From: Mimachlamys varia
Lineage: Eukaryota; Mollusca; Bivalvia; Pectinida; Pectinidae
Direction: 5' to 3'
Length of the DNA: 64,000 bases
Assembly: GCA_947623455.1 (NCBI GenBank)
Contig: OX392527.1
Coordinates: 52,186,401-52,250,400, forward strand
In this document: one piece after another, positions 34,991 to 48,217 of the stretch
Layout of the letters: the number at the start of each line of letters is the position of its first letter
How positions within the stretch are numbered: position 1 is the stretch's first letter
Position numbers and translations under genes: made by a program
Notes under the pieces: generated by a model
What the model was told of the DNA's origin: nothing
Seen by the model: the letters and a program-made list of their open reading frames with translations, nothing else
Databases searched by the model: none

Positions 34991-37900
34991 GACAACAACG
35001 AAAAAAATCTCGATTTTGGATACGGTTCCACCGCAGGTCGTCTTAGAGCCTTAATACGATGTGTTATTAAAGGCCCTTTTTGTTGTCGTCGGTCCCGCCA
35101 TTACGACAAGGTCGTTAAACCTATAATGTATAATCACGTATTGACCACCCCCTGTGATTACAGACACCAGACACATGGATCGTGGTAAAAACGTGGTAAC
35201 AGGCCCGCCACTCAATTACTGTATATATATATATACGTTTAGCTACTTTATATGTGGTAGGTAATGGGAGTACTGTGTACAACTAGACAATTTTATCCTT
35301 TTTTATCACATAACTGAACCGTTCAGCCATGTCATACGGCCACGTCATAAATATGGTATTACACACATGTAATAAAACTATTGTGATGCCATAAACACAT
35401 AACGTCTTTATGACGTCATATTATGATTGTCTCGGTAGTGAAAATCGTATACCGTCACAGAAGAAGTTTGCCTTTCTTATAGAGAATAAATTTTAGAGTT
35501 TCTGTGTATTTTCCGAAGGTAAGAAACACATAGTATTTGTACAATGTATATATGTATGCCAAATGTTTATAAAATGCCTCATTTTCCCACTTTGCCTATG
35601 AACAAATTCTGATACATAGAACTTATATTAGGATAAGTTTCATTGGCTTCACGTGTTAGTTTTATTTCCCTAGAAGAGTATTTCATTTAACAATATATTA
35701 CAAAACTTGTTTTCGTAAAATAATTTGATGAAAATATATAGCGTTTTTATGGCTAGTTGAATTTATTTTGTAAAATACTTGATTAGGCCCTAGTTCAAAA
35801 CTAATGAAACATCTGGGTTTTTTTTCATTTGGGTTACAAAAGGAAATACTTATTTATTAATAAAAATATGTAAATATTGAGTACCTTTTCCCCAAAACAA
35901 CCAACTACACACAAGCGAGAATAATTTGAATTATTCTTTTGCAATTATTGAGATGGGCAAACTTTATCATTCTTGTCAGGGAGGTTTTTTGTGGGGATTA
36001 CCTCCCTTAGCAAACATTTGTTTCAGCATTTTTTAATACAGATTTTAATGTCTTAGAAAAAACAAACAACAACAAAATGAAATATATATTGATAATAATG
36101 ATCAAACTTTCTCCTTGATAATTTACGAATCTGTATATGATTCTCACCACATTAAAGAGCTCAATATCATAAGATTATATCGAAAACTGTTGGACAAGTT
36201 ATAATGACAAGATTGTTCAAACGGACAGTTCGTTCGTGGTTTTGCAAGTAACTCATTTGGAAAATGAGTAATAGCTATCGTAGCATATATTCCTAACTTA
36301 AACAGGCATTGATAACCAGCCACAGATTATTGAAGCGTTAGTTATTATCTATAATTACATATCTTTCAGCCATATACCAGTAAGTCTATTAGTATAGGAC
36401 TCCCCCCAACTCATGTGATACGTTTTATCTAACGGGAAGTAGTAAATGAATGACATGGCTGTAGACACGGTGAATAGAGAGGATGGACATGACTATACTG
36501 CGGATTAGCCCATTTTTCGCGAGTGATTTTGTTTCCACGCACGCCCTTTTCATCGTGAATATTTATGCTATCTTATCTTATAATGTCTTATTGATGTGTG
36601 AAATGTACATTTATCACGTCATCAAAGGCACTCGTTTTAAAAAAGGACTTTGAACTATCACCTCTGACATAATTGTAAATAAAATGTTTATTTCTTGGTA
36701 AATATATATATATTGTAAATGTTTTTTTTTTCAACAAATACATATATTACTGTAGATCAGCGGTATTTTTCGACAATTTCATTTTTTCTATTCATGGATT
36801 AAAAAATAAATCTTGTAAAGACATTTTCCTTTGTATTAACAGAAACCTCATTGTATTAACAGAAAACTTCTTTTGGATACAACTACCCTCCCTTCAGAAA
36901 AAATATCAATATATTCATGCAAACGAAGCGATGAAATCGGTCATGATTCTGAAATGGCTCTAGTGTTTTGCTATTTCTCTCGATTTCTATTCGATGAATT
37001 TTTATACCTACCAGCTTAATGGATTTTTTCTGATTGTTGCTGTAGAAAACCTCCGAAAGCAAAACATTCTTTGAACTTCATAAAACGTATGATAAACATT
37101 TGGGAAAATAATATTTTCTCAACAGAAAAACAAATCACATTTATAATGGGTGGGTACATTGATTTTTTTTCTCCTTTTTAAATTGGTTTGAAACTCTATA
37201 ATGCTAATGGCTCTGATAACACCTGCGACTAGATCAGCATCAATACATCATGCAATATTACGAGTTAAGTAACCTTATTCCCTCCTAAAATGATATATGC
37301 TCTTTATCAATCTTCGAAAACGATTTGGTTTGATGTAAATGGTATTCCTTGCAGCAAATTATTGCTTATCTTCAAAAAAGACAAAAAAGACAAAAATAAA
37401 CAGATAAAAAAAATCTTCTGCTACAATTATCGGAGTTCACAATCTATACCAGATTTGGGAAGTGGGAGGTTTGGAGGGGAGAGTGTTTCATCGTGTTCCT
37501 TATCTGCTTCACATTATTTCTGATAGGAAAGATTTAATGAATAGCAATAGGAATCTACAAAATGTCTTAAAATTGATGTTGCATATGAACAAAAAAAATT
37601 GTTTTATCTGTTTCGGTAAAACAAAAAATGCAAATTGGTCGATATTAAGAATGCACATGGAGCCATTTTACAATATCTGTCTATTAAGATACCTCCAGCT
37701 GTGATTGTATAGCAACCATCATTCCGATCGTGTTATATCCGAGGTTGGCAGGTGAAATTATATCTAAAATCATTCGATAGAAAACTTTATGGGAAACATA
37801 AGGCATATGATTGAAAACTTTCTCCTTAACGATAATATTTCCATAGCAACAAGCAATGTTAATATCATCCGTTTTTCAAATGCTCCATTTTCAATTTTCT

Positions 37901-38499
37901 CTGTATCAATGGAAAACAGCGATTCATTAAAAAATGATGCCCAGAAACTAGACTAATGTGTATTAAACTTATTTTTATTACATGAATGGATCTCGTATAA
38001 TCGAGGTCCCTCACTGAGAATTACTCAGTCTCTGTAATATCTAAGATTAAAAACCGGCTATTGAGGAAATGACGTGAAATTGTGTTAATCCGTGTTGCAG
38101 AGGTATACAAATACTCGGCGGCACTGGTGGTAAGCCCTTTGATATCGTAAATACCAGAGATTAATATCGTTAATTCAATAAGTTAGATATATTCGCCAAT
38201 GATTGATTTTCTTAGCTGAATTCATTTACATCCATAAAGCAGGCTTGTCGCTAGGTCAGACGGTGGTGTGTTGCTAACGTTAGCACGGTCGGACACTAAT
38301 TTAATAGTACTACCAAACGTTGCTGGCCGCATTTCTCATAATAAAGTTCACACAACACATTCTCCATGCTTATCCTGTAAGGTTTCCTGTTCGCCAAACT
38401 CACCTTCGTCCTTCCTTTGACCGTTCCATTTTTTTCATATTACACCGTACGTTCACATTGGCCTCAATCCCATCGTCCTCTCTACTCAACATTCACACG
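34991..38499. other. Unassigned AT-rich DNA
   Basis: A TGACGTCA motif lies near 35412, and short TATATA tracts near 35222 and 36706. Frames at 37290-37523 and 37462-37704 show no recognised domain. No repeat or RNA gene was recognised. Confidence 0.4.
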
Positions 38500-38704
38500 T
38501 AATCCGTTTAGATATGAACTGATTTCTTAAATATTCATCTCTCTCCCCAATTTTTTTATCTGTTACTCGCTTGTAATCCTACGTGTGTATTAGGCCTACC
38601 CTTGTCCCTCTCTGACCGTTCTGTAAGTTGATATTAGCTACATTTTTGTACACACCCGTAATCTGTCTGGATATCAATTGAATCTTACATGTTCGTCTCT
38701 CTCC

Positions 38705-38737
<33 letters not shown>

Positions 38738-38975
38738 CTCATTTATTATATGTTACTCGCTGGTTACCCTACATGTGTATTAGGCCTAACCTTGTCCCTC
38801 TCTGTAAGTTTGATATTACCTACATTTGTGTACACATCCGTAATCCGTCTGGACATCTACCGATCGTTACACCTCTCTCGCCATTCCTTTATCTGGTATT
38901 CTCTTGTAATCCTTCTGAACATAGGCTATACATGAATCTATGCCAGGTCTCTTATTGTCTCCCTCTGACTAGCTT
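38500..38975. repeat. Diverged tandem repeat, about 160-180-bp unit, 2.5 copies, with a CT microsatellite
   Basis: CGTAATCCGTTTAGATAT (38500), CGTAATCTGTCTGGATAT (38658) and CGTAATCCGTCTGGACAT (38839) mark successive units. Each is followed by GTTACTCGCT..., GTGTATTAGGCCTA and TTGTCCCTCTCTG. The middle unit is lengthened by a CT-rich tract (38697-38738), which accounts for much of the spacing difference (158 versus 181 bp). Overlapping open frames here follow the repeat and are not considered genes. Confidence 0.8.
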
Positions 38976-39162
38976 TCATGATAATACACACCGCATGGTA
39001 TCTTTGCTTGTATCACCCTATGCATCTCTGACATTCTTACCGAATTAAAAACGAAAAAATCTTTTTTATTTTCTCATTTGCTTACATCAACCCCTTCGAA
39101 CACTCAGAACGATAAAACGAATCACACCCCAGATATACTACATGTGCATCCAAAGATTATAA

Positions 39163-39315
39163 GACTCTTTCATATGCGTGTATGTAGGATAGGGATATTC
39201 TACCCGAGGGGTCACAAAATGTGGTGAAACCCGAGGCTTGCCGAGGGTTTTACCACATTTTGTGATCCCGAGGGTGGAATATCCCTATCCTACATACACA
39301 CATAATGAAAGAGTC
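39163..39315. mobile_element. Foldback element, about 75-bp arms
   Basis: The left arm (GACTCTTTCATATGCGTGTA, TGTAGGATAGGGATATTC, GGTCACAAAATGTGGTGAAA, CCCGAGGC) is matched by an almost complete inverse copy on the right (GCCGAGGGTTTTACCACATT, TTGTGATCCCGAGGGTGG, AATATCCCTATCCTACATAC, AATGAAAGAGTC) with essentially no loop. The arms differ at a handful of positions. Such loop-free inverted repeats are typical of short foldback or MITE elements. No target duplication was identified. Confidence 0.82.
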
Positions 39316-39854
39316 TTTTTCTCTCATATCAGCTACCCGAATAAGCTCAAAAACCATGAAAATATGTTTAAACAGGCTACCATTTTGAAATTTCAATTTT
39401 TCCTTGAGCTTTTTTGACGAAAACGAATTAGACAACGAGTTTAAGCATACCCTATATTTGCAAACAATGTTTGCGCAGAAAAATTAATCTCCTCTTCCTG
39501 GTGTTTATGGTTAAAATTTTGTGAAAGGTTTTAATTTTATTACGCCGTCGTTTTTTTTTCCGGCATCAGAGTTTACTGTATTCGTGACGTTACATTGTAC
39601 TCCTTGGTTCTCTATTACTCACGGGCTATTTAAAGTTGCATAATTTTCTATTCATAATATTTCAAATACTAAAACTATTTTCTCTCCCACTATTAACTCT
39701 GAAATTGCCACACTTTGATATTTTTGCGTATGCACTGTTTTTTTTTTAAACAAAGGCCTCCTGGTGTATCCGTCGTATACTGTGAAGCGTAAATCATTCT
39801 CTCAGTCACGTATTCGACCTTTTAACTTGACGTAACTTGAAGTAACTTGAAGTA
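39316..39854. other. Unassigned DNA
   Basis: No gene or repeat was recognised. Poly-T tracts occur at 39550-39559 and 39739-39748. Confidence 0.45.
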
Positions 39855-40053
39855 AATCGACGTTTGCTTGGATATATGGCCTGTGTCGCCAATGAAGAAG
39901 ATGCTTACTCTACCGGAACCTCTGGTTTTATTAACTTAAACTCTTTCAATGGTCTCTATGTAAAGCTTTCCTTTTTCCATAATTTGCCCCATGTTTAATC
40001 GATTTTGAGTGCGGATAATGGTTTTGTTGACGCTTCGGTATTACATTTTTATT
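39855..40053 (+). repeat. Dispersed repeat family A copy, interrupted by a MITE
   Basis: CGTTTGCTTGGATATATGGC, GAAGAAGATGCTTACTCTAC, CGGAACCTCTGGTTTTATTA, GTCTCTATGTAAAGCTTTCC, GCCCCATGTTTAATCGATTT and TTGACGCTTCGGTATTAC follow the family A order. The copy runs up to the TTAA target site of the element at 40058-40444. Confidence 0.8.
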
Positions 40054-40057
40054 TTAA

Positions 40058-40444
40058 AGGCCCAATATACGTAACTTTCGACAAAACTTTAAGCGAAAAT
40101 CAAGCCTAATAGCTTATTATATTTATAGATTTAGTTAAGATTAACTGATATCAGCAATATTCAAGATGAATTCTTTCGCGGTTACCGGTACAGCAGCCGT
40201 TGAAACACGCTATTTGTAAACACGCGTCCATTTCGAACCGTCTTCTACCTGCGGTTTGTTGTTGAAGTGGGCCCCACCTGAATTATTTTCAATTCTTTGG
40301 ATTTTTTTGTCCAGAGTTTCTTGTTAGTTACCGCTCAGGTTTACTTCGTTTTAGGCTTATTTTTGCATGGTTATCAACTGGATTTTTTTTCCAGAATTTT
40401 TCAGAATTTACGAAAATTTCCCTGAAGTTACTTATATTGGGCCT
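40058..40444. mobile_element. TTAA-flanked MITE (piggyBac-like target site)
   Basis: The element is 387 bp and starts AGGCCCAATATACGTAACTT; its reversed end reads AGGCCCAATATAAGTAACTT, so 19 of the first 20 bases match. TTAA lies directly outside both ends (40054-40057 and 40445-40448), the target duplication used by piggyBac-type elements. It encodes no protein and would be mobilised in trans. The piggyBac link rests on the TTAA duplication only; the tip does not start with the CCC typical of that group. Confidence 0.85.
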
Positions 40445-40448
40445 TTAA

Positions 40449-42149
40449 AAGTAGTAGGGCGTAAACATAATGTAAATAGCAACATAAATAGCAAATCAAC
40501 CAAAGAAGTGAAAGTTGATTTGTAAAGAAAATTCCCCATCACGGTGGATGCACATGTAGTTGCACGATTCGATATATCATGATCGCTCCAATACTTATCT
40601 AACTTCAGGCTCCGAAGCTTTACTTCCGTTTCTTCCTAATTAACCTGACTTCCTTTACCTTTCTTTTTTATCGTCATTACAATCAGAGTTGAGCTGTCCT
40701 TACAAGTATTACCCTTTGATTCACACGCTTTCACAAAGCCGTTCTCATTAACCCTCCCCTACCGACGTTCACACTATGTTTCCGTAATCTCTTCACCCCC
40801 TGCGTTCCATATTGTTGGGACGAGTTCAATATCTGCAGCAATCAAATATCAATCTGCAAATCGCTATTATGAACGCAGCATGATTGATTGAATCTAATAT
40901 CCTTTAAAATAGATTGCATTTCATCAATGTACCCAGAAACTATACAAAAATGGGTATATTCACCTTACATCACCGAGGTAAAAATCTGACATGGCGGATC
41001 CGGTCGCACCCGGGAGATGCCGTTGGTTTATGCCTTACGCAACATTTGTTGGAAATGATATTAACGCTTGATTACGGCCTTATCGGGTGTCACATATTCA
41101 CAATTAACTTCTAGGTAAAACCATATAGATATCTAATGATGTGAACAATATAACAAGTTAGACCTTTTAGACAGAGCTTAATGATAAAAAGACCCGCAAT
41201 CGATAATATTGCAATGACTCTTTTCAATTGCACTTTCTAACGACAAGGTTGCACCGACAATGATCAATGCTATACATGCAGCTTTTGCAATATGGTATCA
41301 GTAAAAATCAAACAGTTAGATAAGACGGCTTTATGCATTTGTAGCCTGTTTATACACCCAATATGTTGGTGTAGCCGTATATTTTGCTGGAAATATTTGT
41401 TTAATATCGATTTACACAGCCTAAGTCGACATTACCAGACACCTTCCGACGTAGTTGCATATTCATGCTGGTCCAATAAAAAAATAAATTCATAATATAA
41501 TCCATACATCAAAACCACAGCAGAATTCAACATCAATTCGTGAGACGACAACATGAAGCAAAGAGACTTTGAAACAGACTAAAAGACAGCAAGGGCTTTA
41601 CTGTAAATCTGCCCACGCGGAAATGCACAGAGCTGTAAATTAAGACAGTGTTTCCTGATGGTCCACGATATATCATGTCAATTTCTAGGAAAAAAACGGC
41701 TTTGTCAGAATTTCTGGTTTGGCTTTATTTGATTTGAGGTCCTATGCTAAGCCAAAGTCATTTCAGGATGTGCTGTCAGGTGAAGGGTAGGCGTACATGT
41801 GTCTAAGTTGGCTGGTTACAGAGCACCTGTGATAGCGCGGATCTTGTCCGGACTTGTTAGTGCTATCTCACTGAAATATTATACTTCATTTTATCAAACT
41901 TTAACCAAGATTTCCAAAAATAAACATGAAGAAAACAATAATAGTTTTATAAATAGATTTTGCGAATTTTGAAGGTCTGTATCAGGTCAAACATTATGGT
42001 TTTCTGTTCGTATCAATTCCAAGTTTTTTGCCTCAGATTATAAACAGTGTATATACAATCGTCATCAGGTTGCAGTATATTTTTTCCTGATATATTGCCA
42101 ATCAGGCATTGTCTGTTCTTCATATTATATAATTTTGTTGAATTGTGGT
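40449..42149. other. Unassigned DNA
   Basis: Frames at 40914-41114 and 41292-41495 show no known domain. No repeat was recognised. The stretch ends at the large 32-bp array. Confidence 0.4.
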
Positions 42150-43610
42150 GTATGTTTGAACACATGTATTGACGCTGTGGTGTATGTTTCGATACGTGTA
42201 TTGACGCTGTGGTGTATGTTTCGACACATGTATAGACGCTGTGGTGTATGTTTCGACACATGTATTGACGCTGTGGTGTATGTTTCGACATATGTATTGA
42301 CGCTGTGGTGTATGTTTCGACACATATATAGACGATGTGATGTATGTTTTGACACATGTATTGACGCTGTGGTGTATGTTTCGATACGTGTATTGACGCT
42401 GTGGTGTATGTTTCGACACATGTATTGACGCTGTGGTGTATGTTTCGACACATGTATTGACGCTGTGGTGTATGTTTCGACACATGTATTGACGCTGTGG
42501 TGTATGTTTCGACACATGTATAGACGATGTGGTGTTTGTTTTGACACATGTATAGACGATGTGGTGTATGTTTCGACACATGTATAGACGATGTGGTGTT
42601 TGTTTTGACACATGTATAGACGATGTGGTGTATGTTTCGACACATGTATAGACGATGTGGTGTTTGTTTTGACACATGTATAGACGATGTGGTGTTTGTT
42701 TTGACACATGTATTGACGCTGTGGTGTATGTTTCGACACATGTATAGCCGATGTGGTGTATGTTTCGACACATGTATAGACGCTGTGGTGTTTGTTTTGA
42801 CACATGTATAGACGATGTGGTGTATGTTTCGACACATGTATAGACGATGTGGTGTATGTTTCGACACATGTATAGACGCTGTGGTGTTTGTTTTGACACA
42901 TGTATAGACGATGTGGTGTATGTTTCGACACATGTATTGACGCTGTGGTGTATGTTTCGACACATGTATAGACGCTGTGGTGTTTGTTTTGACACATGTA
43001 TTGACGCTGTGGTGTATGTTTCGACACATGTATAGACGATGTGGTGTATGTTTCGACACATGTATTGACGCTGTGGTGTATGTTTCGACACATGTATAGA
43101 CGCTGTGGTGTATGTTTCGACACATGTATAGACGATGTGGTGTATGTTTCGACACATGTATTGACGCTGTGGTGTATGTTTCGACACATGTATAGACGCT
43201 GTGGTGTATGTTTTGACACATGTATTGACGATGTGGTGTTTGTTTTGACACATGTATAGACGATGTGGTGTATGTTTCGACACATGTATTGACGCTGTGG
43301 TGTATGTTTCGACACATGTATAGACGCTGTGGTGTTTGTTTTGACACATGTATTGACGCTGTGGTGTATGTTTCGACACATGTATTGACGATGTGGTGTA
43401 TGTTTCGACACATGTATTGACGATGTGGTGTATGTTTCGACACATGTATAGACGATGTGGTGTTTGTTTTGACACATGTATAGACGATGTGGTGTATGTT
43501 TTGACACATGTATAGACGATGTGGTGTATGTTTCGACACATGTATAGACGATGTGGTGTTTGTTTTGACACATGTATAGACGATGTGGTGTATGTTTTGA
43601 CACATGTATT
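42150..43610. repeat. Minisatellite, 32-bp unit, about 45 copies
   Basis: The unit TGTATTGACGCTGTGGTG + TATGTTTCGACACA repeats every 32 bp. Four positions vary: TATT/TATA, GACGC/GACGA, GTGTA/GTGTT and TTTC/TTTT. The GTGTT and TTTTGAC variants nearly always occur together, so there are a few discrete unit types. The minus strand is open in all three frames for about 1.45 kb (frames of 483-530 codons). This follows from the period: 32 is not a multiple of 3, so each frame reads the same 32-residue cycle (core HVSKHTPQRQYMCRNIHH). Confidence 0.97.
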
Positions 43611-46600
43611 TTTGGGTCTATACCAATGTATGTTGATACTGTAGGATATTTTGGCGTTGCTGTTAAGGTTATGTTACAGTTGGTTCAGTGTGTCTATTGT
43701 CTATGTATAATATCTTATGTTGATGTTTGATGCGTTTTTTTGTGTGTTTATTTTTTGACACTGTTTTATTTTTGTCTTCGTGTAGATATCCAGATTGAAA
43801 TGAATATTTTCTTGATATTTAACAAGATATTTCAAAACAGATTTCTTTTTTGAATGCATTTTTTAACTTTTTAACTTTTTAAAATAAAACAAAAACATTG
43901 TTATCCTTCATTCAAATCAATTATACCGATTGTCTGAAAAGAGAGATAGAGAGAGAAAGAAAGAAAAAAGATAAGTATATAAATATCTATAGAGCTTGCA
44001 TGAAATTTAAAAATTATTTTTTTCCTTTCAGCTCATTATCAACCTGTCTTCGTTTTTGAGCGCACCTTTATTACTTTTTATAATGAAACTATGATGCTAA
44101 AGTATTTTCAAGTGTAACTGGGAGACGGGGAGGGAATAAAAAGAAATTCTTGAAATCGGATACTAAAGATGATAATCGGAGTACAACTGAAGAGGAAATT
44201 TAATCAAACGCTTACTTCATATAAGTAATTGGATACATAGCAGATGATAAGCTTACGTTAATTATAGATTGCGTACATATATTTCAACTGTGAATTGATT
44301 TAGCGTGATAATGATATCTCCGCATAATTTACAACTAATAAATTACCTGTACAAAATATAACATGAAAAAACGCTGTATGTTTGAGAGGGTTGATTCCGG
44401 AAAAAAAAAATATATTAATCAAAGGGGTGCAAACACTTTCTTTATAGGGAAACACTTTACAGGGGAGAAGTGTATATCGACATCTGCAATTTGTAGAAAA
44501 AAAATGCGCGGAACCATAAGATCTCGAAAATTGATCTTAATTTCGGTTCATTTACGTGCCAATTTATTTACACGGTCAATATGTTAATTTTGTATATTTT
44601 AGGGATAAATATGATTCACAGTAATAATTACTAAAATATCCGACTAACGAATCTTTGGTAGAGAAATTTAAGTGTTAGTAAAAGCAACGTAAACAAATTA
44701 ACAATTCAGTTCGTACATTGGTTTCTCTTTGAATTCTGTCAAATATAGCTGTTACACTTAGCGAGAGATACCAATCATTGTAAGTTCCTCTAAAGTCTAA
44801 CAAGACTTTGAATTACAAGCCCCAAGAACACAAAACCATTATTCAGGTTCTGGCAGGGCTTATAAACAAAGGAGTGTAATTAGCTGTTCATCAGGAAAAA
44901 ATAAACGAACTTGATGGGTAAATGAAAATAATAAGTTTGGATGTTATTGAATTTGACATCCAATGTTTATAATGATTACATCATTGTATTCTTTGTAATG
45001 TTCAGAGTAACGTTAGCGCAATTTGAGTGGGACTTAATGAAAAAACATTTTGGTCAAATAAGTAATAACTATAAAACCTATACGGAGCCTAGACAGGTAA
45101 TGTTATAATTGCCGTCTGGACAAACTTATTAACAGGGATATCTACCGGTTTATATATAGATAGATTTTAGACAAATGCACGAATCTTTTGACGATGCGAA
45201 TCTGACAGCTGTGATAAATGTCTTATTAACTGAGTACAAAACAATAGCATATGTCTTCATGTTATTTGTCTGGCGTTCGTCTGGTTTTTTTTTTCTTGTA
45301 ATGTCGCTTAGCAAAGACGGTCGCCCTGTTATCTTCATGCCGAGGTGAAATTTTTTTTTTATTATTATTCATATTCTATATGAAATGGATGAAATAATCT
45401 TCAAATCAGATTTTTTTGATTTCAAAAGGCACACATTATTTCTTCGGAAGCGGATAGAATCTTTGATAACGTCAAGCGTAGCGTTTGTTTGATAAATAAC
45501 TTCTGGCAAGTACGGGAAAGAGCAAAACTACAGTGAAGTGGGAACTGACAACGAACACTGGCTTTAACATAGACGGAGATTCCTCGCCCATCAGATACGT
45601 ACGGCAATCTCAGGCCATCAATGACATCGGATACAAGTGGCGCAGCTAAGCAATTAGATAGAACTCTCGTCTAAATGGCGTGTAATTCGGGATTTACGAT
45701 ACGGTGACGAGAGTCGGGAACAGATGGATTATGCAGCTGTTGTTGCATACCGTATTATTAACGGACTGTCACATGTGTAATTATTCAAATAAAACAAACA
45801 TTATTAGAGAATTCCATAAAGATATTCCTATATTAAATACACAAGTTTACGGTGTTTACATGTAAAACCCTATTTCGCCCGGAAAATCATTTAGGTTTAC
45901 ACAGTTATTAAAAAATAAACCTGGATTACAAAAAAAACCTCTTCAAAGAGAAAGCAAAACATGTTTGCTTACGGGGAAAATTATTTGCATATTGCATGTA
46001 ACATGTACTTCAGTGTAAAAACTAGGCATTTGTATCTTGCATCAAGGTAATATTTGTATTTATTCCAGAGGCTCAACATATATCTTAAGTTAATTACAAC
46101 AAAATTTATTGACATTAAATATGACCGAATGCGTATTGAATAGATTAATAATGATAGTTTATTAAAATATCACCCGAAATATACCGCCATACCAAGACAG
46201 GAAAATATAACAAATAGAAAATCCTTTTGTCTAGTATATCCTTACCATAAATTAAATCATTTTACATGAATATATGACCTTTTTCTGATTGCCTAATTAC
46301 AGTGTAACAGTAACAATTCTTGAGAAATGAGAAAGAGATAATTGATATTTGTTTTACAGGCAAATAGAAATCTAATAAATTCAAAACATATTCGAGGATT
46401 CAAGGATTAAATTACTGGAGAGTCATACCTACCGTTAGGCGTTTCGAACCCTGCTTGCAAGAACAGAAAATGTCTTGGTGTCACCTTGTCACCTTGTGGT
46501 CGTCACCCAATTAAAGGTGTCCAGTCACTTGCTTGTTTGAAGAGCGAAACAAAACGACTTGGTTTATTCACGTGGAACAGTCCCGAAAAAATCCTTCCAA

Positions 46601-47920
46601 AAACTTTGTCCTATGTTAAATCAAAGCAAAACTCATAGAATCAGTGAAATACACAAGGGTTTTCATCATCGAACAGAAAGCCACCCATCATTTCACGGCC
46701 GTAACAGTCGTTGTATGGTTAACACATTTGCTTTGTTTTAGGCAGCTCTCCACCAAATTTCTCCGGGAAGACTGATGAAAGCTCCGAACTGTTGCAAGTC
46801 AAACCAGGTAATAAACGACTCTACAGATGTAGGCGATATTGACATAGTATATTGTTAACACATTTTCTATTGTCTCGTCTGCTTTTTGCACACGTTGCGT
46901 ACCTCAAACGACAAAACACAGGCCAATATAAATATCATACATGATGCGGATATGTTGAACAGGTTTTAAGAAATATGTTTGTTTTTCTTTATCGCCTTTA
47001 GACGTAATTCTTCTACAATTCATTAGCAGTGACGAACAGAAAAAAAAGTTCCCTGCCCTAAAAAAAATGCTTCATTAAAGGTTCTTTTCGCCGACACAAA
47101 CCGGATAATCGCCGGGGCCAATTCAACCATGAAACACTTAGAGAACACAGTAGTAGATTGGAAAGCTAGCACCTGCTAATTTAGTTATTATTTTGTTCTT
47201 GAGCGTGAGTTGGTGATCGATGCGCAATGGACCGCCTCTCATATTAAAACACGGCCATCGGGCATTTACTCCTGAAAACACATTTGTGATTACTATAAGA
47301 GTTTTCTCTCCTGTTGCCGGGCGATGTGACGAGCGAAGGAGAGGTTGCGAGCTCTCTGAGACGGTGTGATATAGCTGCATCTGATGCTGGATCAATAGGA
47401 GGATAGAGGCGGGAACCAATCGCTATCTTGGATATATGAGTGACTTGAAAGATGAAATTGACACCACCACTTATTCGCACGGGTTCATGTATAGCTGATG
47501 ATTTGTAATTGTCCGTAGGTACGCGTTTATATATAGGATTGTCACAATCTACGGCTGATACCTAGTCAGATGAATAGACGAGGAGATTAACAGACCGGCC
47601 TTGTAATGATAAAGTGTAATGTGATCTATATCATACACTATAAAACCTGTCTTTAACGACTTATAACCGCCATCATTGGCGCGTTGTAAGATAGACCTTC
47701 CTATACCGGCAACGTTCTGAATTGGTCATTGGGTTTGCTATTGCAATATGCTGGTAAGAAGAGGTTAAAAGTAAAGAAACACCCATCGCAGGTAGCACAT
47801 TATTCCCTTTATTCAGGTGTCAGAAAAAAAATATTGATACGGAATAGTTAATTAGAAACAAAACACTGATACAAATGCGTTTAGTATTCAAACGTAAACA
47901 AAAAGTATCTACATAAAAAT
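43611..47920. other. Unassigned DNA; no gene recognised
   Basis: A GA-rich tract lies at 43938-43970, a T-rich tract at 45284-45294 and another at 45351-45360. The region 47100-47480 is less AT-rich and carries minus-strand frames of 78-93 codons that match nothing I know. Short frames at 44363-44587 and 46559-46741 are likewise unassigned. Confidence 0.4.
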
Positions 47921-48053
47921 TGGGGTTACCCACAACATACACTAATCCTCACATACCCTCACTCACTCGTACACTAAACCTCCCATACCCTCACTCACTA
48001 CATACACTAAACCTCACATACCCTCAGTCAATACATACATTAAACCTCACATA
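47921..48053. repeat. 33-bp tandem array, left part (interrupted by mariner)
   Basis: Units of CACTAAACCTCACATACCCT plus CACTCACTACATA recur at about 33 bp. The array stops at the TA (48052-48053) that marks the mariner insertion and resumes on the other side with the same unit. Confidence 0.9.
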
Positions 48054-48079
48054 CGAGGGATGTTCCATAAATAATGTCA
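48054..48079 (+). repeat. mariner left terminal inverted repeat
   Basis: It begins CGAGGGATGTTCCATAAATA and pairs with 49351-49376 with two mismatches (the seventh and fifteenth bases). Confidence 0.93.
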
Positions 48080-48217
48080 TCTGTGCTTTATTTCGCGGAA
48101 ATCGTGCAATTTATGCACAACAATTTCTGATCCCTGGCTCGTGACACAGGTAAATATCTCGTCCACACGTTCACTGGCCTCGGTACAGTGTACATCGTTT
48201 CATAGCCTATTCGTTAG

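Noticed and set aside
38678..39048. Overlapping frames with poly-Ser/Leu start as a secreted protein
   Set aside because: The Ser/Leu run is the CT microsatellite; the rest follows a tandem repeat.
42013..43605. A 530-codon minus-strand open frame, the longest in the window
   Set aside because: It is the 32-bp minisatellite read through; all three frames are open and encode the same cycle, as the period predicts. There is no domain.
47138..47480. Overlapping minus-strand frames of 78 and 93 codons in a GC-richer patch
   Set aside because: Two frames compete, no domain is seen and splice signals are unclear; conserved non-coding DNA is equally likely.
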